Below, one piece after another: positions 45,346 through 59,904 of a stretch of DNA of 64,000 bases. This stretch comes from Streptomyces scabiei 87.22 (GTDB lineage: Bacteria > Actinomycetota > Actinomycetes > Streptomycetales > Streptomycetaceae). The position numbers and the translations under genes were made by a program. Location: NCBI RefSeq assembly GCF_000091305.1, contig NC_013929.1, positions 2,232,001 through 2,296,000 on the forward strand. The letters run 5' to 3'. Every line of letters starts with the position of its first letter. The stretch's first letter is position 1. The notes below the pieces were generated by a model. It had not been told where the DNA came from and made no database searches. It worked only from the letters and a program-made list of their open reading frames with translations.

Positions 45346-47091
45346 GTGCAGTTCGAGGTGTGGGCACCGCAGGCCGACCGTTCGACGCTCCACCGCGCGG
45401 GCGCGACCCACGCGATGGAGCGCGATCCGCGGCGGCCGGGATGGTGGACGGTGGAGGCGGAGGCCGCGGACGGCACGCGGTACGGCTTCGCCGTCGACGA
45501 CGGCCCGGTCCTCCCCGATCCGCGCTCCCGCCGGCAGCCGGACGGCCCCGACGGTCTGAGCGCGGTCGTCGACCACGGCCGCTACGCGTGGCGTGCCGCG
45601 TGGCCGGGACGCGGGCTGCCGGGCGCGGTCCTGTACGAGCTGCACGTGGGCACGTACACGCCCGAGGGCACCCTGGACGCGGCCGCCGGACGCCTCGCCC
45701 ATCTGGTCGAACTGGGCGTGACGCACGTGGAGTTGATGCCCCTGTGCCCGTTCCCCGGGACGCACGGCTGGGGCTACGAGGGCGTCTCGCCGTGGGCCGT
45801 GCACGAACCGTACGGCGGTCCCGAGGCGCTGAAGCGCTTCGTGGACGCGGCACACGAGCAGGGCCTCGGCGTCGTGCTCGACGTCGTGCACAACCACTTG
45901 GGCCCTTCCGGAAACTATCTGCCCGCCTTCGGGCCCTACTTCACCGAGCGGCACCACACGCCCTGGGGCGCGGCGGTCAACCTGGACGCGCCCGGCTCGG
46001 ACGAGGTGCGGGCGTACTTCCTGGACAGCGCGCTCGCCTGGCTGCGCGACTACCGCATCGACGGACTGCGCCTGGACGCGGTGCACGCGCTCAGGGACAC
46101 CCGTGCCCTGCACTTCCTGGAGGAGCTGTCGACGGCCGTCGACGCGCTCGCCGCCCAGGTGGACCGGCCGCTGTTCCTGATCGCCGAGTCGGACCTGAAC
46201 GACCCGCGCCTGGTGACCCCGCGCCCGCGGGGCGGGCTCGGACTGCACGCCCAGTGGAACGACGACTTCCACCACACCCTGCACACCACCCTGACCGGTG
46301 AGTCGCAGGGCTACTACGAGGACTTCGCGCGGGCCGGCCTTCCGGGTCTGGCGAAGACCCTGACGGGCGGCTACTTCCACGACGGCACGTACTCGTCGTT
46401 CCGGGAGCGCCACCACGGCCGCCCCCTGGACCGGACGAGCCTGTCCGCGCACCGGCTGCTGGGCTACACCCAGACCCACGACCAGGTCGGCAACCGCGCG
46501 CAGGGCGACCGCCTCGCCGCGACCCTCTCCCCCGGCCTGCTGGCCTGCGCGGCCGCGCTCGTGCTGGCGGGCCCGTTCACCCCGATGCTCTTCATGGGCG
46601 AGGAGTGGGCCGCCTCCACCCCCTGGCAGTTCTTCACGGACCACACCGATCCGGACCTCGCGGAGGCGGTGCGGCGCGGGCGGCGCCGGGAGTTCGCGGC
46701 GCACGGGTGGGCCGAGGAGGACGTCCCCGACCCCCAGGACCCCGCGACCCGCGACCGCTCCTGCCTCGACTGGTCCGAACCGGCGCGCGAGCCGCACGCC
46801 CGGATGCTGGCCTGGTACCGCACCCTCATCGCGCTGCGCCGCACCTTCCCCGACCTCTCCGACCCCGACCTCTCCGACGTCAAGGTCGCCCACGACGAGG
46901 AGGCGCGGTGGTTCGGCTTCCGGCGGGGTGACGTGTGCGTGGCGCTGAACCTGGGCAAGGAGACCGCCTCGATCCCGGTGGGGGTGCCGCACGCGCGGGT
47001 GCTGGCGTCCTGGGACCCGGTCCCGGCGCCGGGCGCGGACGGGGTGCTGACGCTGGGCGGGGAGTCGTGCGTGGTCCTGACGGTGGCGTGA
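45346..47091 (+). CDS. treZ: malto-oligosyltrehalose trehalohydrolase
   Basis: 581 residues, the usual TreZ length, with GTG 45346 eight bases after AGGGAGA. It has an N-terminal beta domain (FEVWAPQADRSTLHRAG) and a GH13 barrel with D244 (GLRLDAVHAL), E281 (LIAESDLND) and D379 (THDQVGNR). It releases trehalose from the product of TreY. Unlike glgX and treY, it lies beyond the peptidase/FHA genes with its own divergent region. Confidence 0.94.
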   Translation: MQFEVWAPQADRSTLHRAGATHAMERDPRRPGWWTVEAEAADGTRYGFAVDDGPVLPDPRSRRQPDGPDGLSAVVDHGRYAWRAAWPGRGLPGAVLYELHVGTYTPEGTLDAAAGRLAHLVELGVTHVELMPLCPFPGTHGWGYEGVSPWAVHEPYGGPEALKRFVDAAHEQGLGVVLDVVHNHLGPSGNYLPAFGPYFTERHHTPWGAAVNLDAPGSDEVRAYFLDSALAWLRDYRIDGLRLDAVHALRDTRALHFLEELSTAVDALAAQVDRPLFLIAESDLNDPRLVTPRPRGGLGLHAQWNDDFHHTLHTTLTGESQGYYEDFARAGLPGLAKTLTGGYFHDGTYSSFRERHHGRPLDRTSLSAHRLLGYTQTHDQVGNRAQGDRLAATLSPGLLACAAALVLAGPFTPMLFMGEEWAASTPWQFFTDHTDPDLAEAVRRGRRREFAAHGWAEEDVPDPQDPATRDRSCLDWSEPAREPHARMLAWYRTLIALRRTFPDLSDPDLSDVKVAHDEEARWFGFRRGDVCVALNLGKETASIPVGVPHARVLASWDPVPAPGADGVLTLGGESCVVLTVA

Positions 47092-47148
47092 GTCCCGGTT
47101 CCCGCCCGGCCCCTCGGTCTTCGCCCCCCGGTCCTCGGTCCTCGCCTC

Positions 47149-48075
47149 TCAGTCCTCGCCCCGCAGGTCCGTCACCCGCTCCAGCAGGATCGCCTCCCAG
47201 GCGTGCCGCAGGCGCTGCCGCAGGGCGGGGAGCGCGGCCGGGGCCGGGCCGCGCAGGCCCTGTGCGAGGGCGATGACCGTGTCGCAGCGGGCCAGCCAGA
47301 GACCGCGCAGACAGGGGCGGGCGCCGTACCCCGCGAGGGTGGCCGCCCGGACGGCGGCCGGGGAGCCGACGGCCGTGGCGAGGCCGGCGATGTCCTCGGC
47401 GGGGTCGCCGACGACCGTGCCGGTCCAGTCGAGGACCCCCCGGACCCGGCCGTCCGCGCTCACCACGAGATGGTCGCCCGTCAGCCCGTGGTGGACCAGC
47501 ACCGCCCCCGGTGCCGTCAGCTGCGCGGCGCTCCCGGACGTCAGCTGCCCGAGCCGCCCCGCGTCGAACTCGTCGGCGCCGGCGAGGACCCGCGCCGCCC
47601 GCCCGGCCGCCGTCCGCAGGGTCTCCAGCGAGCGCGGGGCGAGCCGCGGCACCCCGAGCGCCTCGGCCTGCCGGGCCGGCACCTCGCGCAGACCCGTCAG
47701 CACCGCCGCCAGGTCGGCCTCGCCCACCGCGGACACGTCGTGGTCCTCCGCCGTACCGCCCGGCAGCCTCGTGTCGAGCGTGTAGGTGAGCCCGCCCGAC
47801 CACTCCCCGTGGGCGACGCTCACGGGGACGGCCACGCCGATGTGCGGACGCACCAGGTCCCGCAGCCGCAGCTCGCGCTTCTGCCGTACGACGGCGTGCC
47901 GGTCGGTCGTCAGACGCAGCACATGGCGGGTGCCGACCCACCAGGTGCGGTGGGTCTCGTCCCCGGCGACGGGCCGTACGTCGGGTCCGTCGCCGCTGCG
48001 GCCGGTCCCGTTCCGCAGCAGGGAACGGACCAGCAGGCGGACACTGTCCGCGGTGGGTGTCGGTGCCTGGGTCAT
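47149..48075 (-). CDS. aminoglycoside phosphotransferase-family protein
   Basis: 308 residues. The catalytic loop is VHHGLTGDHLVV, where HG-LTGDH departs from the canonical HGDLxxxN: the expected Asp has become Leu, while the following Asp of GDH may stand in. The metal-binding DWTGTVVGDPAEDIAGLA is intact. It is likely a small-molecule kinase, or a degenerate one. The substrate is unknown. Confidence 0.75.
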   Translation of the reverse strand: MTQAPTPTADSVRLLVRSLLRNGTGRSGDGPDVRPVAGDETHRTWWVGTRHVLRLTTDRHAVVRQKRELRLRDLVRPHIGVAVPVSVAHGEWSGGLTYTLDTRLPGGTAEDHDVSAVGEADLAAVLTGLREVPARQAEALGVPRLAPRSLETLRTAAGRAARVLAGADEFDAGRLGQLTSGSAAQLTAPGAVLVHHGLTGDHLVVSADGRVRGVLDWTGTVVGDPAEDIAGLATAVGSPAAVRAATLAGYGARPCLRGLWLARCDTVIALAQGLRGPAPAALPALRQRLRHAWEAILLERVTDLRGED

Positions 48076-48123
48076 GGTCGCGCCGTCGTCCGGGGGCTCA
48101 GAGCAGCGAGGGTACGCGGTGGG

Positions 48124-49317
48124 TCACTCGACCACCGCCATCTCGCGCGTGGTGTTGTTCAGGCGTCGCCCGCCGTCCTCGGTCACCGTCACGATGTCCT
48201 CGATCCGGACGCCGAACCGGCCCGGCAGATAGACCCCGGGTTCGACCGAGAAGCACATGCCGGGCACGAGCGGAAGCTCCTCCCCCTCGATCATGTACGG
48301 CGGCTCGTGGGTGGTGACGCCGATGCCGTGCCCGGTGCGGTGGACGAAGCGGTCGCCGTACCCGGCGTCGGTGATGACGGCGCGGGCGGCCCGGTCGACT
48401 TCCTGGCAGGCCGCGCCGGGCCGTACCGCGCGGAAACCGGCCTCCTGGGCGGCCCGTACGACGTCGTGCACCTCGCGCTCCTCGGCGGCCGGCTCACCGA
48501 CGTGGACGGTCCGGGAGGTGTCGGAGCCGTAGCCGTCCTTGAGGCCGCCGAAGTCGAGGACGACCATGTCGCCGTCGCGGATGACACGGTCCCCGGCCTC
48601 GTGGTGCGGGTTGGCACCGTTCGGGCCCGACGCGACGATGGTGAAGTCGACCTGGGAGTGCCCGAACCTGCGCAGCAGCGCGGCGAGGTCGGCGGCGACC
48701 TCGGCCTCCCGGCGTCCGGCGAAGGACACCTGCCGGATCTCCTCGTAAGCCCGGTCGGCGGCCGCGCCCGCCGCCGCCATCCGCCGCAGCTCGGCCGCGT
48801 CCTTCACCGCCCGCAGCATCGGCAGGGCCTCGGTGAGCGCCGTGAACGACGTCCCGGGCAGCCGCCGCCGCAGGCCGAGCAGGTGCAGCGCCCAGGTGTT
48901 GTCGCTGACGCCGAAGCGGCCGCCCGGGCCGAGGACGGAGAGGGCCGCCTCGTAGGGGTCCTTGCCGTCCGTCCAGTCGTGGAGCGTGAGCGCGGGGCCG
49001 CCGGGGGCCGCGGCGGCGTCCGGTGCCTCCAGGGTGGGGACCACCAGCACGGGGTCCTCGCCGTCGCGCAGGACGAGCATCGTCAGCCGCTCGGTCTCCG
49101 GCGGCCGGTGCCCGGTCAGCCACACCAGGTCGGGGCCGGGCGCGACGAGCAGCCCGTCGAGCCCGGCGTCCGCGGCGGCCCGTGCCGCGCGCCGCATCCG
49201 GGCCCGGTGGTCGTCGGCGGTGAAGGGCGGCAGCGGCGCCCCGGCGGTGACGGGCGGGGGCGGGCCGTCGGAGCCACGGGGCGCGGCGGCGTCCCCCTCG
49301 CCGGATGTGCCGGTCAT
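48124..49317 (-). CDS. M24-family aminopeptidase (Xaa-Pro dipeptidase/aminopeptidase)
   Basis: 397 residues; ATG 49317 follows GGAGG. A creatinase-like N-terminal domain (GLLVAPGPDLVWLTGHRPPE) precedes the pita-bread domain. Metal ligands fit the M24 pattern: Asp in VLDFGGLKDGYGSD, Asp in TSRTVHVG, His in HRTGHGIG, and Glu in PGMCFSVEPGVY and FGVRIEDIV. It removes an N-terminal residue before proline, in peptide turnover. No signal peptide is seen. Confidence 0.9.
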   Translation of the reverse strand: MTGTSGEGDAAAPRGSDGPPPPVTAGAPLPPFTADDHRARMRRAARAAADAGLDGLLVAPGPDLVWLTGHRPPETERLTMLVLRDGEDPVLVVPTLEAPDAAAAPGGPALTLHDWTDGKDPYEAALSVLGPGGRFGVSDNTWALHLLGLRRRLPGTSFTALTEALPMLRAVKDAAELRRMAAAGAAADRAYEEIRQVSFAGRREAEVAADLAALLRRFGHSQVDFTIVASGPNGANPHHEAGDRVIRDGDMVVLDFGGLKDGYGSDTSRTVHVGEPAAEEREVHDVVRAAQEAGFRAVRPGAACQEVDRAARAVITDAGYGDRFVHRTGHGIGVTTHEPPYMIEGEELPLVPGMCFSVEPGVYLPGRFGVRIEDIVTVTEDGGRRLNNTTREMAVVE

Positions 49318-49478
49318 CCTTGCCTCCGTCCGCTCGGAGCTGCCCTGGGCCTACGGGCAGCATCCTGCCCCTCCGCCGCGGCGCACGCGAGCCCATTGCG
49401 GCATCACGTCGGCCGGGCACGGCTCTCCGGCGGGCGCCCGGCGCCGGCCCCTGGCCCGGTCCCGCGTGACGGCACCGG

Positions 49479-50096
49479 TCAGGTGGCCACCCCCGGCACG
49501 GCCACCAGGTACTGCCGGGTGCCGTTCGCGTGGCGTACGGCGAGCCTGAGGGCCGTTCCGGGGCGGGCGGCGGCGACCGCCCGCGCGAGGTCGGCCGCCG
49601 TACCGGTCCGGGTGCCGCCCAGGGAGAGGACGACGTCACCGCGGACCAGGCCCGCGCGGTACCCGGCGCCGGGCACATGCACCCCGGCCACGAGCGCGCC
49701 TCTGCCCCGGGCGTCCCCGGGGGCGTCGACGACGTCGACGCCGAGGGTCGGGCGCACGGCCGCCACGGGGACCGTGGACAGTGAACTCCCCCGCTGTGAC
49801 GCGGACTCGGTGGATGCCGTCCGGGAGCGGCCGTCGTCGGGCCGGGCGGCGTCCGCCGATGACGGCTCGCGCCACTGGGCGGGCCGGCCCATGCCGATCA
49901 CCGTGACGCCCATCGTGCCGAGCCCCACGCCCGACAGAACGAGGATCACGCAGGTGACCAGGGCGGACAGCAGGGTGATCAGTCGTTGCCGGGCGCGTCG
50001 GGGCGCGGCGTGCGGACGCCGGGCGGCGCCCGGCGGGCGCTCGTCACCGGACTCCCGGCCCGGCAAGGGTTTGGGTCTCAACGCGGTCTGTTCCAT
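49479..50096 (-). CDS. membrane-anchored PDZ-domain protein without protease domain
   Basis: 205 residues from ATG 50096. After a cytoplasmic Arg/Pro-rich segment there is one membrane helix (about 38-62, LLSALVTCVILVLSGVGLG), a low-complexity linker and a PDZ domain at about 115-200 (PTLGVDVVDAPG, GVHVPGAGYRAGLVRGDVVLS). HtrA/S1C proteases have this PDZ after a trypsin-like domain, which is absent here. It could be a substrate-binding or scaffold protein. Confidence 0.72.
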   Translation of the reverse strand: MEQTALRPKPLPGRESGDERPPGAARRPHAAPRRARQRLITLLSALVTCVILVLSGVGLGTMGVTVIGMGRPAQWREPSSADAARPDDGRSRTASTESASQRGSSLSTVPVAAVRPTLGVDVVDAPGDARGRGALVAGVHVPGAGYRAGLVRGDVVLSLGGTRTGTAADLARAVAAARPGTALRLAVRHANGTRQYLVAVPGVAT

Positions 50097-50241
50097 GGTG
50101 TCGCCACCTCCGGCCGGGGATCTACCCCGGGCGGCACGGCCCGACGAGCCACGAAAGAGTGAGACTGACACCCCGTCATGTCGGTCCGGGGCCCGCCGGG
50201 ACCCGGGTGACGGCGCCCCACCCGGCGGACCCCGGCGGGAT

Positions 50242-52458
<2,217 letters not shown>

Positions 52459-52579
52459 CTACCCGTGGCCACCGGCGGGCATCCGGACGGGGGTACATGA
52501 TCACACCATCGCGTGAACGTGAACGTGAGTCCGAGCGCGCGGTGGACCGGGCACGTCCCTCGGCAGACGCCCGGGTCCG

Positions 52580-53740
52580 TCAGGCCCTGACCTGGATCAG
52601 CGCTCTCGTCCCGCTCGTCCGCCAGCGCTGCCCCTCGGCGGTCACGAGGGCGGTCTCCGTCTCGGGGGTCAGGCCCGTGACGACGTCCGACTTCAGGGTG
52701 CGCAGGGCGGCCACGGGGCCGGGGAAGGCGGAGGTGACCTCCGCGAAGGGGGTGGTGGGGGGCCAGAGGCGGTCGCCCACCAGGCGGCGGTAGTTGAGGT
52801 CGCCCTTCATCAGGGTCAGGTCGGCGGAGGCGAACTCCGCGCGCAGGTCGGCGGGCATGTCCGCGTAGGGCAGCGGGGCGCAGGAGAAGGGGTGGGCGCG
52901 CAGGGTCAGGCGGCCCTCGGCGAGGGCGGCGTGCAGCCGGTGGCCCGCGTCGGTCTTCGCCGCGACCAGGTGGCGTACGGCGTCGAGGGTGTCGGCGGTG
53001 GTGGCGTCCGAGACGAAGTACGGGTACGGCTTCAGGTGCACGACGGCGCGGGCGAAGTGGCCGTGGGTGAGAAGGTGGTCGACGAGGAGGAGGTCGGGGA
53101 TCAGTTCCCGGCCCGCGTTGTCGGCGACCAGGCACAGGGTGCGTCCGGCGGTGCCGTGCTCGCCGCCCGTCAGCAGGGAGAGCAGCGCGTCGGTGTCGTC
53201 CGCCACCAGAGGGGACGAGGCGGTGCTCTCGTCGGCCTTCTCTGCCTGGAGGCGGAAGCCCAGGTCCGCCCGGTTGCCCCAGAGGGAGCCGTGCAGGAGG
53301 GCGAGGAGCCGGTCCGGGAGGGGCCGCTGCGACAGCGGGCCGAGGGCGGCGAGTTCGGCGGCCGCCTCGGGGGTGTCCAGTTCGGCGAGCTTGAAGGGGC
53401 GGAACGGGTCGACGCCCTGCCAGGGGCCGGGACCGAAGTAGCCGACAGCACGCAGGAGTTGGCGGTAGAAACAGCTCTCGGCGACCAGGAAGGGCAGGGC
53501 GAACCAGGAGCGGCCCGCGTGGCGGCGCACGTCCCAGGTGTCCCACCAGTCGTCGTCCGGCGGTGGTTCGACCGAGCCGTGCAGGGTGTTGTGCAGCAAC
53601 GCGTCCAGGGCGCGGCGCTGTTCGGGGCCGTAGGGCGTGGCGTCCTGGACCTTGCGCAGCAGGGCGGGGTGCCGTTCGGCGAGGACGCTGTGCGGGAAGG
53701 AGGCCGGATCGTCGCTGTGGACGACGGGAGCGTCAGGCAT
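52580..53740 (-). CDS. ARMT1/DUF89-type damage-control phosphatase family protein
   Basis: 386 residues. DUF89/ARMT1 features are an all-helical N-terminal part, the metal-binding LCLVADNAGRELIPDLL, KPYPYFVSDAT and the late LTLMKGDLNYRRLVGD. Family members are metal-dependent phosphatases acting on damaged sugar phosphates, for example fructose-1-phosphate. It overlaps the upstream membrane-protein gene by eight bases, so the two are co-translated. Confidence 0.85.
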   Translation of the reverse strand: MPDAPVVHSDDPASFPHSVLAERHPALLRKVQDATPYGPEQRRALDALLHNTLHGSVEPPPDDDWWDTWDVRRHAGRSWFALPFLVAESCFYRQLLRAVGYFGPGPWQGVDPFRPFKLAELDTPEAAAELAALGPLSQRPLPDRLLALLHGSLWGNRADLGFRLQAEKADESTASSPLVADDTDALLSLLTGGEHGTAGRTLCLVADNAGRELIPDLLLVDHLLTHGHFARAVVHLKPYPYFVSDATTADTLDAVRHLVAAKTDAGHRLHAALAEGRLTLRAHPFSCAPLPYADMPADLRAEFASADLTLMKGDLNYRRLVGDRLWPPTTPFAEVTSAFPGPVAALRTLKSDVVTGLTPETETALVTAEGQRWRTSGTRALIQVRA

Positions 53741-54335
53741 GGCCGTACGTGCTCCTCGGGTCGGCGGGGCCGGCCGGTGTCCGGGGCGGGAGTTCCACCG
53801 TGGCCAGCCGCCCTTCCATGTACCGCTCGAAGCCGGCCTCGGTCCAGACGTACTTGCGGAACTGGTCCGTCGTCAGCGGAACCGGCCACGGGCTGCCGGT
53901 GGGGTAGAAGACGCCGTCGCAGGAGGCGCAGTGGTGGGCGGGCCGCCACAGGGCGTCCGCGCGGGGTCCGCCCGCCGTGACGGCGGCGCGTTCGCGGGCC
54001 TCGCCGCGGATCACCCAGAGGGTGCCGGCGAAGAGGAGGACGGCGAGGATCGAACCGCCCACCGTGTAGAGGGGTTTGTCGCTCTGCACGCCGCTGTGGG
54101 CGAGGCCCGCGCCGATGCCTGCGAGGACCATGCCCTCCAGGAAATGCGTGAAGCTGTCGAATCTCGAATGCGCGCCCGGGGCCTTCGAGAGCCGGTCGGA
54201 GAGGCCGGAGCGACGGGAGTCGGGGTCGGCGCAGGCGTCGGGGACCGTGCGCACCGCGGGCCCCGAGGCCCCGCAGCGGGGGCAGGTCACCGGGGCCGGC
54301 ACGGGGGCGGGCGCCTCGGAGTTCTCTGTCGGCAT
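53733..54335 (-). CDS. membrane protein with zinc-ribbon-like cysteines
   Basis: 200 residues. It has an N-terminal CPRCGASG pair, a segment of two membrane helices (about 66-83 and 90-110, MVLAGIGAGLA and ILAVLLFAGTLWVI), and a later CASCDGVFYPTG pair that may complete zinc sites. TAGCGT lies six bases before ATG 54335 with no ribosome site, so the mRNA is probably leaderless; ATG 54341 is the alternative. It is coupled to the ARMT1-like gene. Function unknown. Confidence 0.65.
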   Translation of the reverse strand: MPTENSEAPAPVPAPVTCPRCGASGPAVRTVPDACADPDSRRSGLSDRLSKAPGAHSRFDSFTHFLEGMVLAGIGAGLAHSGVQSDKPLYTVGGSILAVLLFAGTLWVIRGEARERAAVTAGGPRADALWRPAHHCASCDGVFYPTGSPWPVPLTTDQFRKYVWTEAGFERYMEGRLATVELPPRTPAGPADPRSTYGHA

Positions 54336-54364
54336 ACGCATACGCTAACGCCCGGCGGAAAGGG

Positions 54365-54408
54365 GCCGGCGGCCGGCCGATGCCCGCTCGCATCGGTCGG
54401 CCGCCGGC
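54365..54408 (-). terminator. strong hairpin after the subtilase gene
   Basis: A 19-base-pair stem with one wobble pair (54365-54383 with 54390-54408) and a six-base loop sits 65 bases after the stop of the protease gene. Confidence 0.85.
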
Positions 54409-54472
54409 GGTGGGGGGTGGCGGTCCTGCGGTCCGGCCGTCCGGCCGGGGGGTTCGGCCCGGGGGCCGAGGA

Positions 54473-56347
<1,875 letters not shown>

Positions 56348-56671
56348 CGAAGCGGCGGGGGGTCCGGAAAGGGATGGCGCAGAAAGCCGGCCAAGCGCGA
56401 GCCGTCCACCAGGGGTTACCTATGGTTCGGCTGTGCGATGACAGTAGGCAAAGTGCAGGTCATGGGGATATGGGGAAAACCCTCGACCCCTCGGGAACTC
56501 CCCTATGCGGCAGGGCAGTCGGGTCCCGATGTGCCACTTCGCCGGGTTTGCCGAGGCGTCTCCGCCCCGCGGCGTCTGGCCGGATCCGACCGGTCGAACG
56601 GGATCGCGGTGTTGAACGCGGCACCCCCGGGTCCCGTACGACACGGTGGACCGTCAGCCTCCCCGCCCCCC
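56348..56671. promoter_or_regulatory. 324-base divergent region of protease and LPMO genes
   Basis: It contains a direct repeat ATGGGGA (56462-56468 and 56470-56476) and an 11-base palindrome TCGGGTCCCGA (56519-56529). I do not see a DasR or CebR consensus site. No gene is visible. Confidence 0.4.
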
Positions 56672-57748
56672 ATGGATCGGACGTATCGGATGTACCGCCT
56701 GTCCGCCCGCCGCACCGGCGCCCACCCGGCCGGTGCCCACCGGCCCGGCGCCCACCACGACTCCGCCCACCGCGACTCCGGCCGTGGCGACGGCGGTCGC
56801 CGGGCCGCGGTCGCGACGGCAGCCGCCGTCGTCGTCGCCCCCCTGCTCCTCACCGCGGGCACCGCCACCCCGGCCCGGGCGCACGGCGCACCGACGGATC
56901 CGGTGAGCCGGGTCTCGGCGTGCTCGCCCGAAGGGGAAGCGCAGGGCTCGGCGGCGTGCAGGGCGGCGGTCGCCGCGAACGGCGGCCCCTTCACCGCGTG
57001 GGACAACCTGCGGATCGCCGGGGTGAACGGGCGGGACCGCCAGGTCGTCCCGGACGGGCAGCTGTGCAGCGGCGGGCTCGCGCCCTACAAGGGGCTCGAC
57101 CTGGCCCGCGCCGACTGGCCCTCGACCCGCCTCTCCCCCGGCGGCACGCTGAACCTGACCTACCGGTCGACGATTCCGCACACCGGGACCTTCAAGCTGT
57201 TCCTGACGAAGCCGGGCTACGACCCCACGAAACCGCTGGCCTGGTCCGATCTGCCCGAGCAGCCGTTCGCCTCGGTCACGGACCCGCCGCTGCGGGACGG
57301 CTCGTACCGGTTCTCGGCGAAGCTGCCGGCGGACCGGTCCGGGCGCCATGTGCTGTACACGATCTGGCAGAACACGAGCACGGTCGACACCTACTACTCG
57401 TGCTCGGACGTGGTGTTCCCGAAGACGAAGCGGGCCGACTCCGGTACGGGCGGGGCGAGTTCCGGGGAGACGCCCGCCGAACGCGAGGGGGCGGGGGCCG
57501 GAGAGCCGGCCTCGGAGAAGACGCCCGAGCCCGCCTCGGCGGCGCCGAGCGGCAGCACGCAGGCCCCGCCCCCGGACAGCGGCGCCGGAGCACCGGCGGC
57601 CGACGCCGGCACTCCCGTCGCCTCCACGACGGACGAGAGCGGCACCTCCGTACCGCTGGTGGCGGGCGGCGCCACGGCCCTGGTGGTGGCCGTGGGCGCC
57701 GTCCTGTTCCTCCGCGGACGCAGGCACCGCTCTCGTGTCGACGACTGA
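56672..57748 (+). CDS. AA10 lytic polysaccharide monooxygenase with C-terminal membrane anchor
   Basis: 358 residues from ATG 56672 (ATG 56690 is an alternative; neither has a ribosome site). A long His/Arg-rich N-region leads to a hydrophobic signal (VVVAPLLLTAGTATPARA) cut before His-Gly-Ala. That histidine and the one in TIPHTGTFKLFL form the copper brace, with the axial-site aromatic in DTYYSCSDVVF. From about residue 250 there is a Ser/Ala/Pro/Glu linker, then a membrane helix (about 325-347, LVAGGATALVVAVGAVLFL) and RGRRHRS. It would oxidise chitin or cellulose while tethered to the membrane, unlike most secreted AA10 enzymes. Confidence 0.87.
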   Translation: MDRTYRMYRLSARRTGAHPAGAHRPGAHHDSAHRDSGRGDGGRRAAVATAAAVVVAPLLLTAGTATPARAHGAPTDPVSRVSACSPEGEAQGSAACRAAVAANGGPFTAWDNLRIAGVNGRDRQVVPDGQLCSGGLAPYKGLDLARADWPSTRLSPGGTLNLTYRSTIPHTGTFKLFLTKPGYDPTKPLAWSDLPEQPFASVTDPPLRDGSYRFSAKLPADRSGRHVLYTIWQNTSTVDTYYSCSDVVFPKTKRADSGTGGASSGETPAEREGAGAGEPASEKTPEPASAAPSGSTQAPPPDSGAGAPAADAGTPVASTTDESGTSVPLVAGGATALVVAVGAVLFLRGRRHRSRVDD

Positions 57749-57754
57749 CCGGCC

Positions 57755-57834
57755 GGACGGGCCGGCCGCCGGTCGGGCGGCCGGCGCGTCCGGCTCGGCC
57801 GAGTCGGTTACCGGCCGCCGGACCGGTAACCGAC
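57755..57834. terminator. two consecutive hairpins between convergent genes
   Basis: The first stem (57755-57770 with 57776-57791) has 15 of 16 pairs and a five-base loop. The second (57803-57814 with 57823-57834) has 12 perfect pairs and an eight-base loop. Together they separate the LPMO gene from the secreted-protein gene facing it. Confidence 0.85.
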
Positions 57835-57850
57835 GTTCTGACGGGTCGGG

Positions 57851-59241
<1,391 letters not shown>

Positions 59242-59904
59242 ATGGCCTCGTCCTCGGACGCCACGGCGTCCACCAACGAAAGACCCGAGGGTCCCGAAGC
59301 GTCCGGAAGACGCGGGCGGGTCCGTCTGAAGCGCGCCGCCGTGATGGCGGTGCCGGCCACGGCGGTCGCCGCGGGTCTGATGATCCTCACCGCGCAGGGC
59401 GCTCTGGGTGTCCAGTTCGCCATCTCCGGCATGCCGTTCGTGGTCACCGCCGACAAGCTCGAAGGCCAGGGCTTCGCCCAGTTCGGCGCGCTCGACCACA
59501 TGATCGAGAACAGCCCGAACGAGGGTGACACCGGCGGTCAGGTGCTGGTCGTGACCTCGGTCGTGAAGAACGGCAAGCTGACGAACCTGTGCCAGAGCGT
59601 CGACCTGGGCGGCATCCAGCTCGTCCTCACGGCCGGCAACAAGGGCACGCCGGTGAGCGTGAAGAACCTGGCGATCGACTCGGACGACATCTCGGGTGAC
59701 GCCTCGTTCAACAACATCGAGATCGGCCGGGACTCCAGCACGTTCGACAAGGTCGACCAGCAGGGTCCTCCCGGTGTCTACGGCCAGCAGGCCGACTCGG
59801 TCACCATCAACAACCTGTACCAGCACAACTACGCGGCCACCGCGGCCGTCTTCAAGCTCCCCGACCTGCACATGAACTTCACGAGCGGGGGCTGCCCGAA
59901 GTGA
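59242..59904 (+). CDS. DUF6230 family protein
   Basis: 220 residues; ATG 59242 is seven bases after AGGGAG. A 30-residue cytoplasmic, Arg-rich start precedes a hydrophobic segment (about 31-54, AAVMAVPATAVAAGLMILTA) that may be a signal or an anchor. The remainder is a beta-rich domain (PFVVTADKLEGQGFAQFG) with cysteines in NLCQSVDL and the terminal GGCPK. It overlaps the DUF6114 gene by four bases and the pair recurs in streptomycetes as I recall. Function unknown. Confidence 0.82.
   Translation: MASSSDATASTNERPEGPEASGRRGRVRLKRAAVMAVPATAVAAGLMILTAQGALGVQFAISGMPFVVTADKLEGQGFAQFGALDHMIENSPNEGDTGGQVLVVTSVVKNGKLTNLCQSVDLGGIQLVLTAGNKGTPVSVKNLAIDSDDISGDASFNNIEIGRDSSTFDKVDQQGPPGVYGQQADSVTINNLYQHNYAATAAVFKLPDLHMNFTSGGCPK

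Noticed and set aside
47101..47160. Terminator between treZ and the phosphotransferase
   Set aside because: The region has imperfect CGGTCCTCGCC repeats, but no convincing stem.
56462..56529. DasR or CebR operator for chitin or cellulose control of the LPMO
   Set aside because: The repeats do not match the consensus sequences I know for either regulator.
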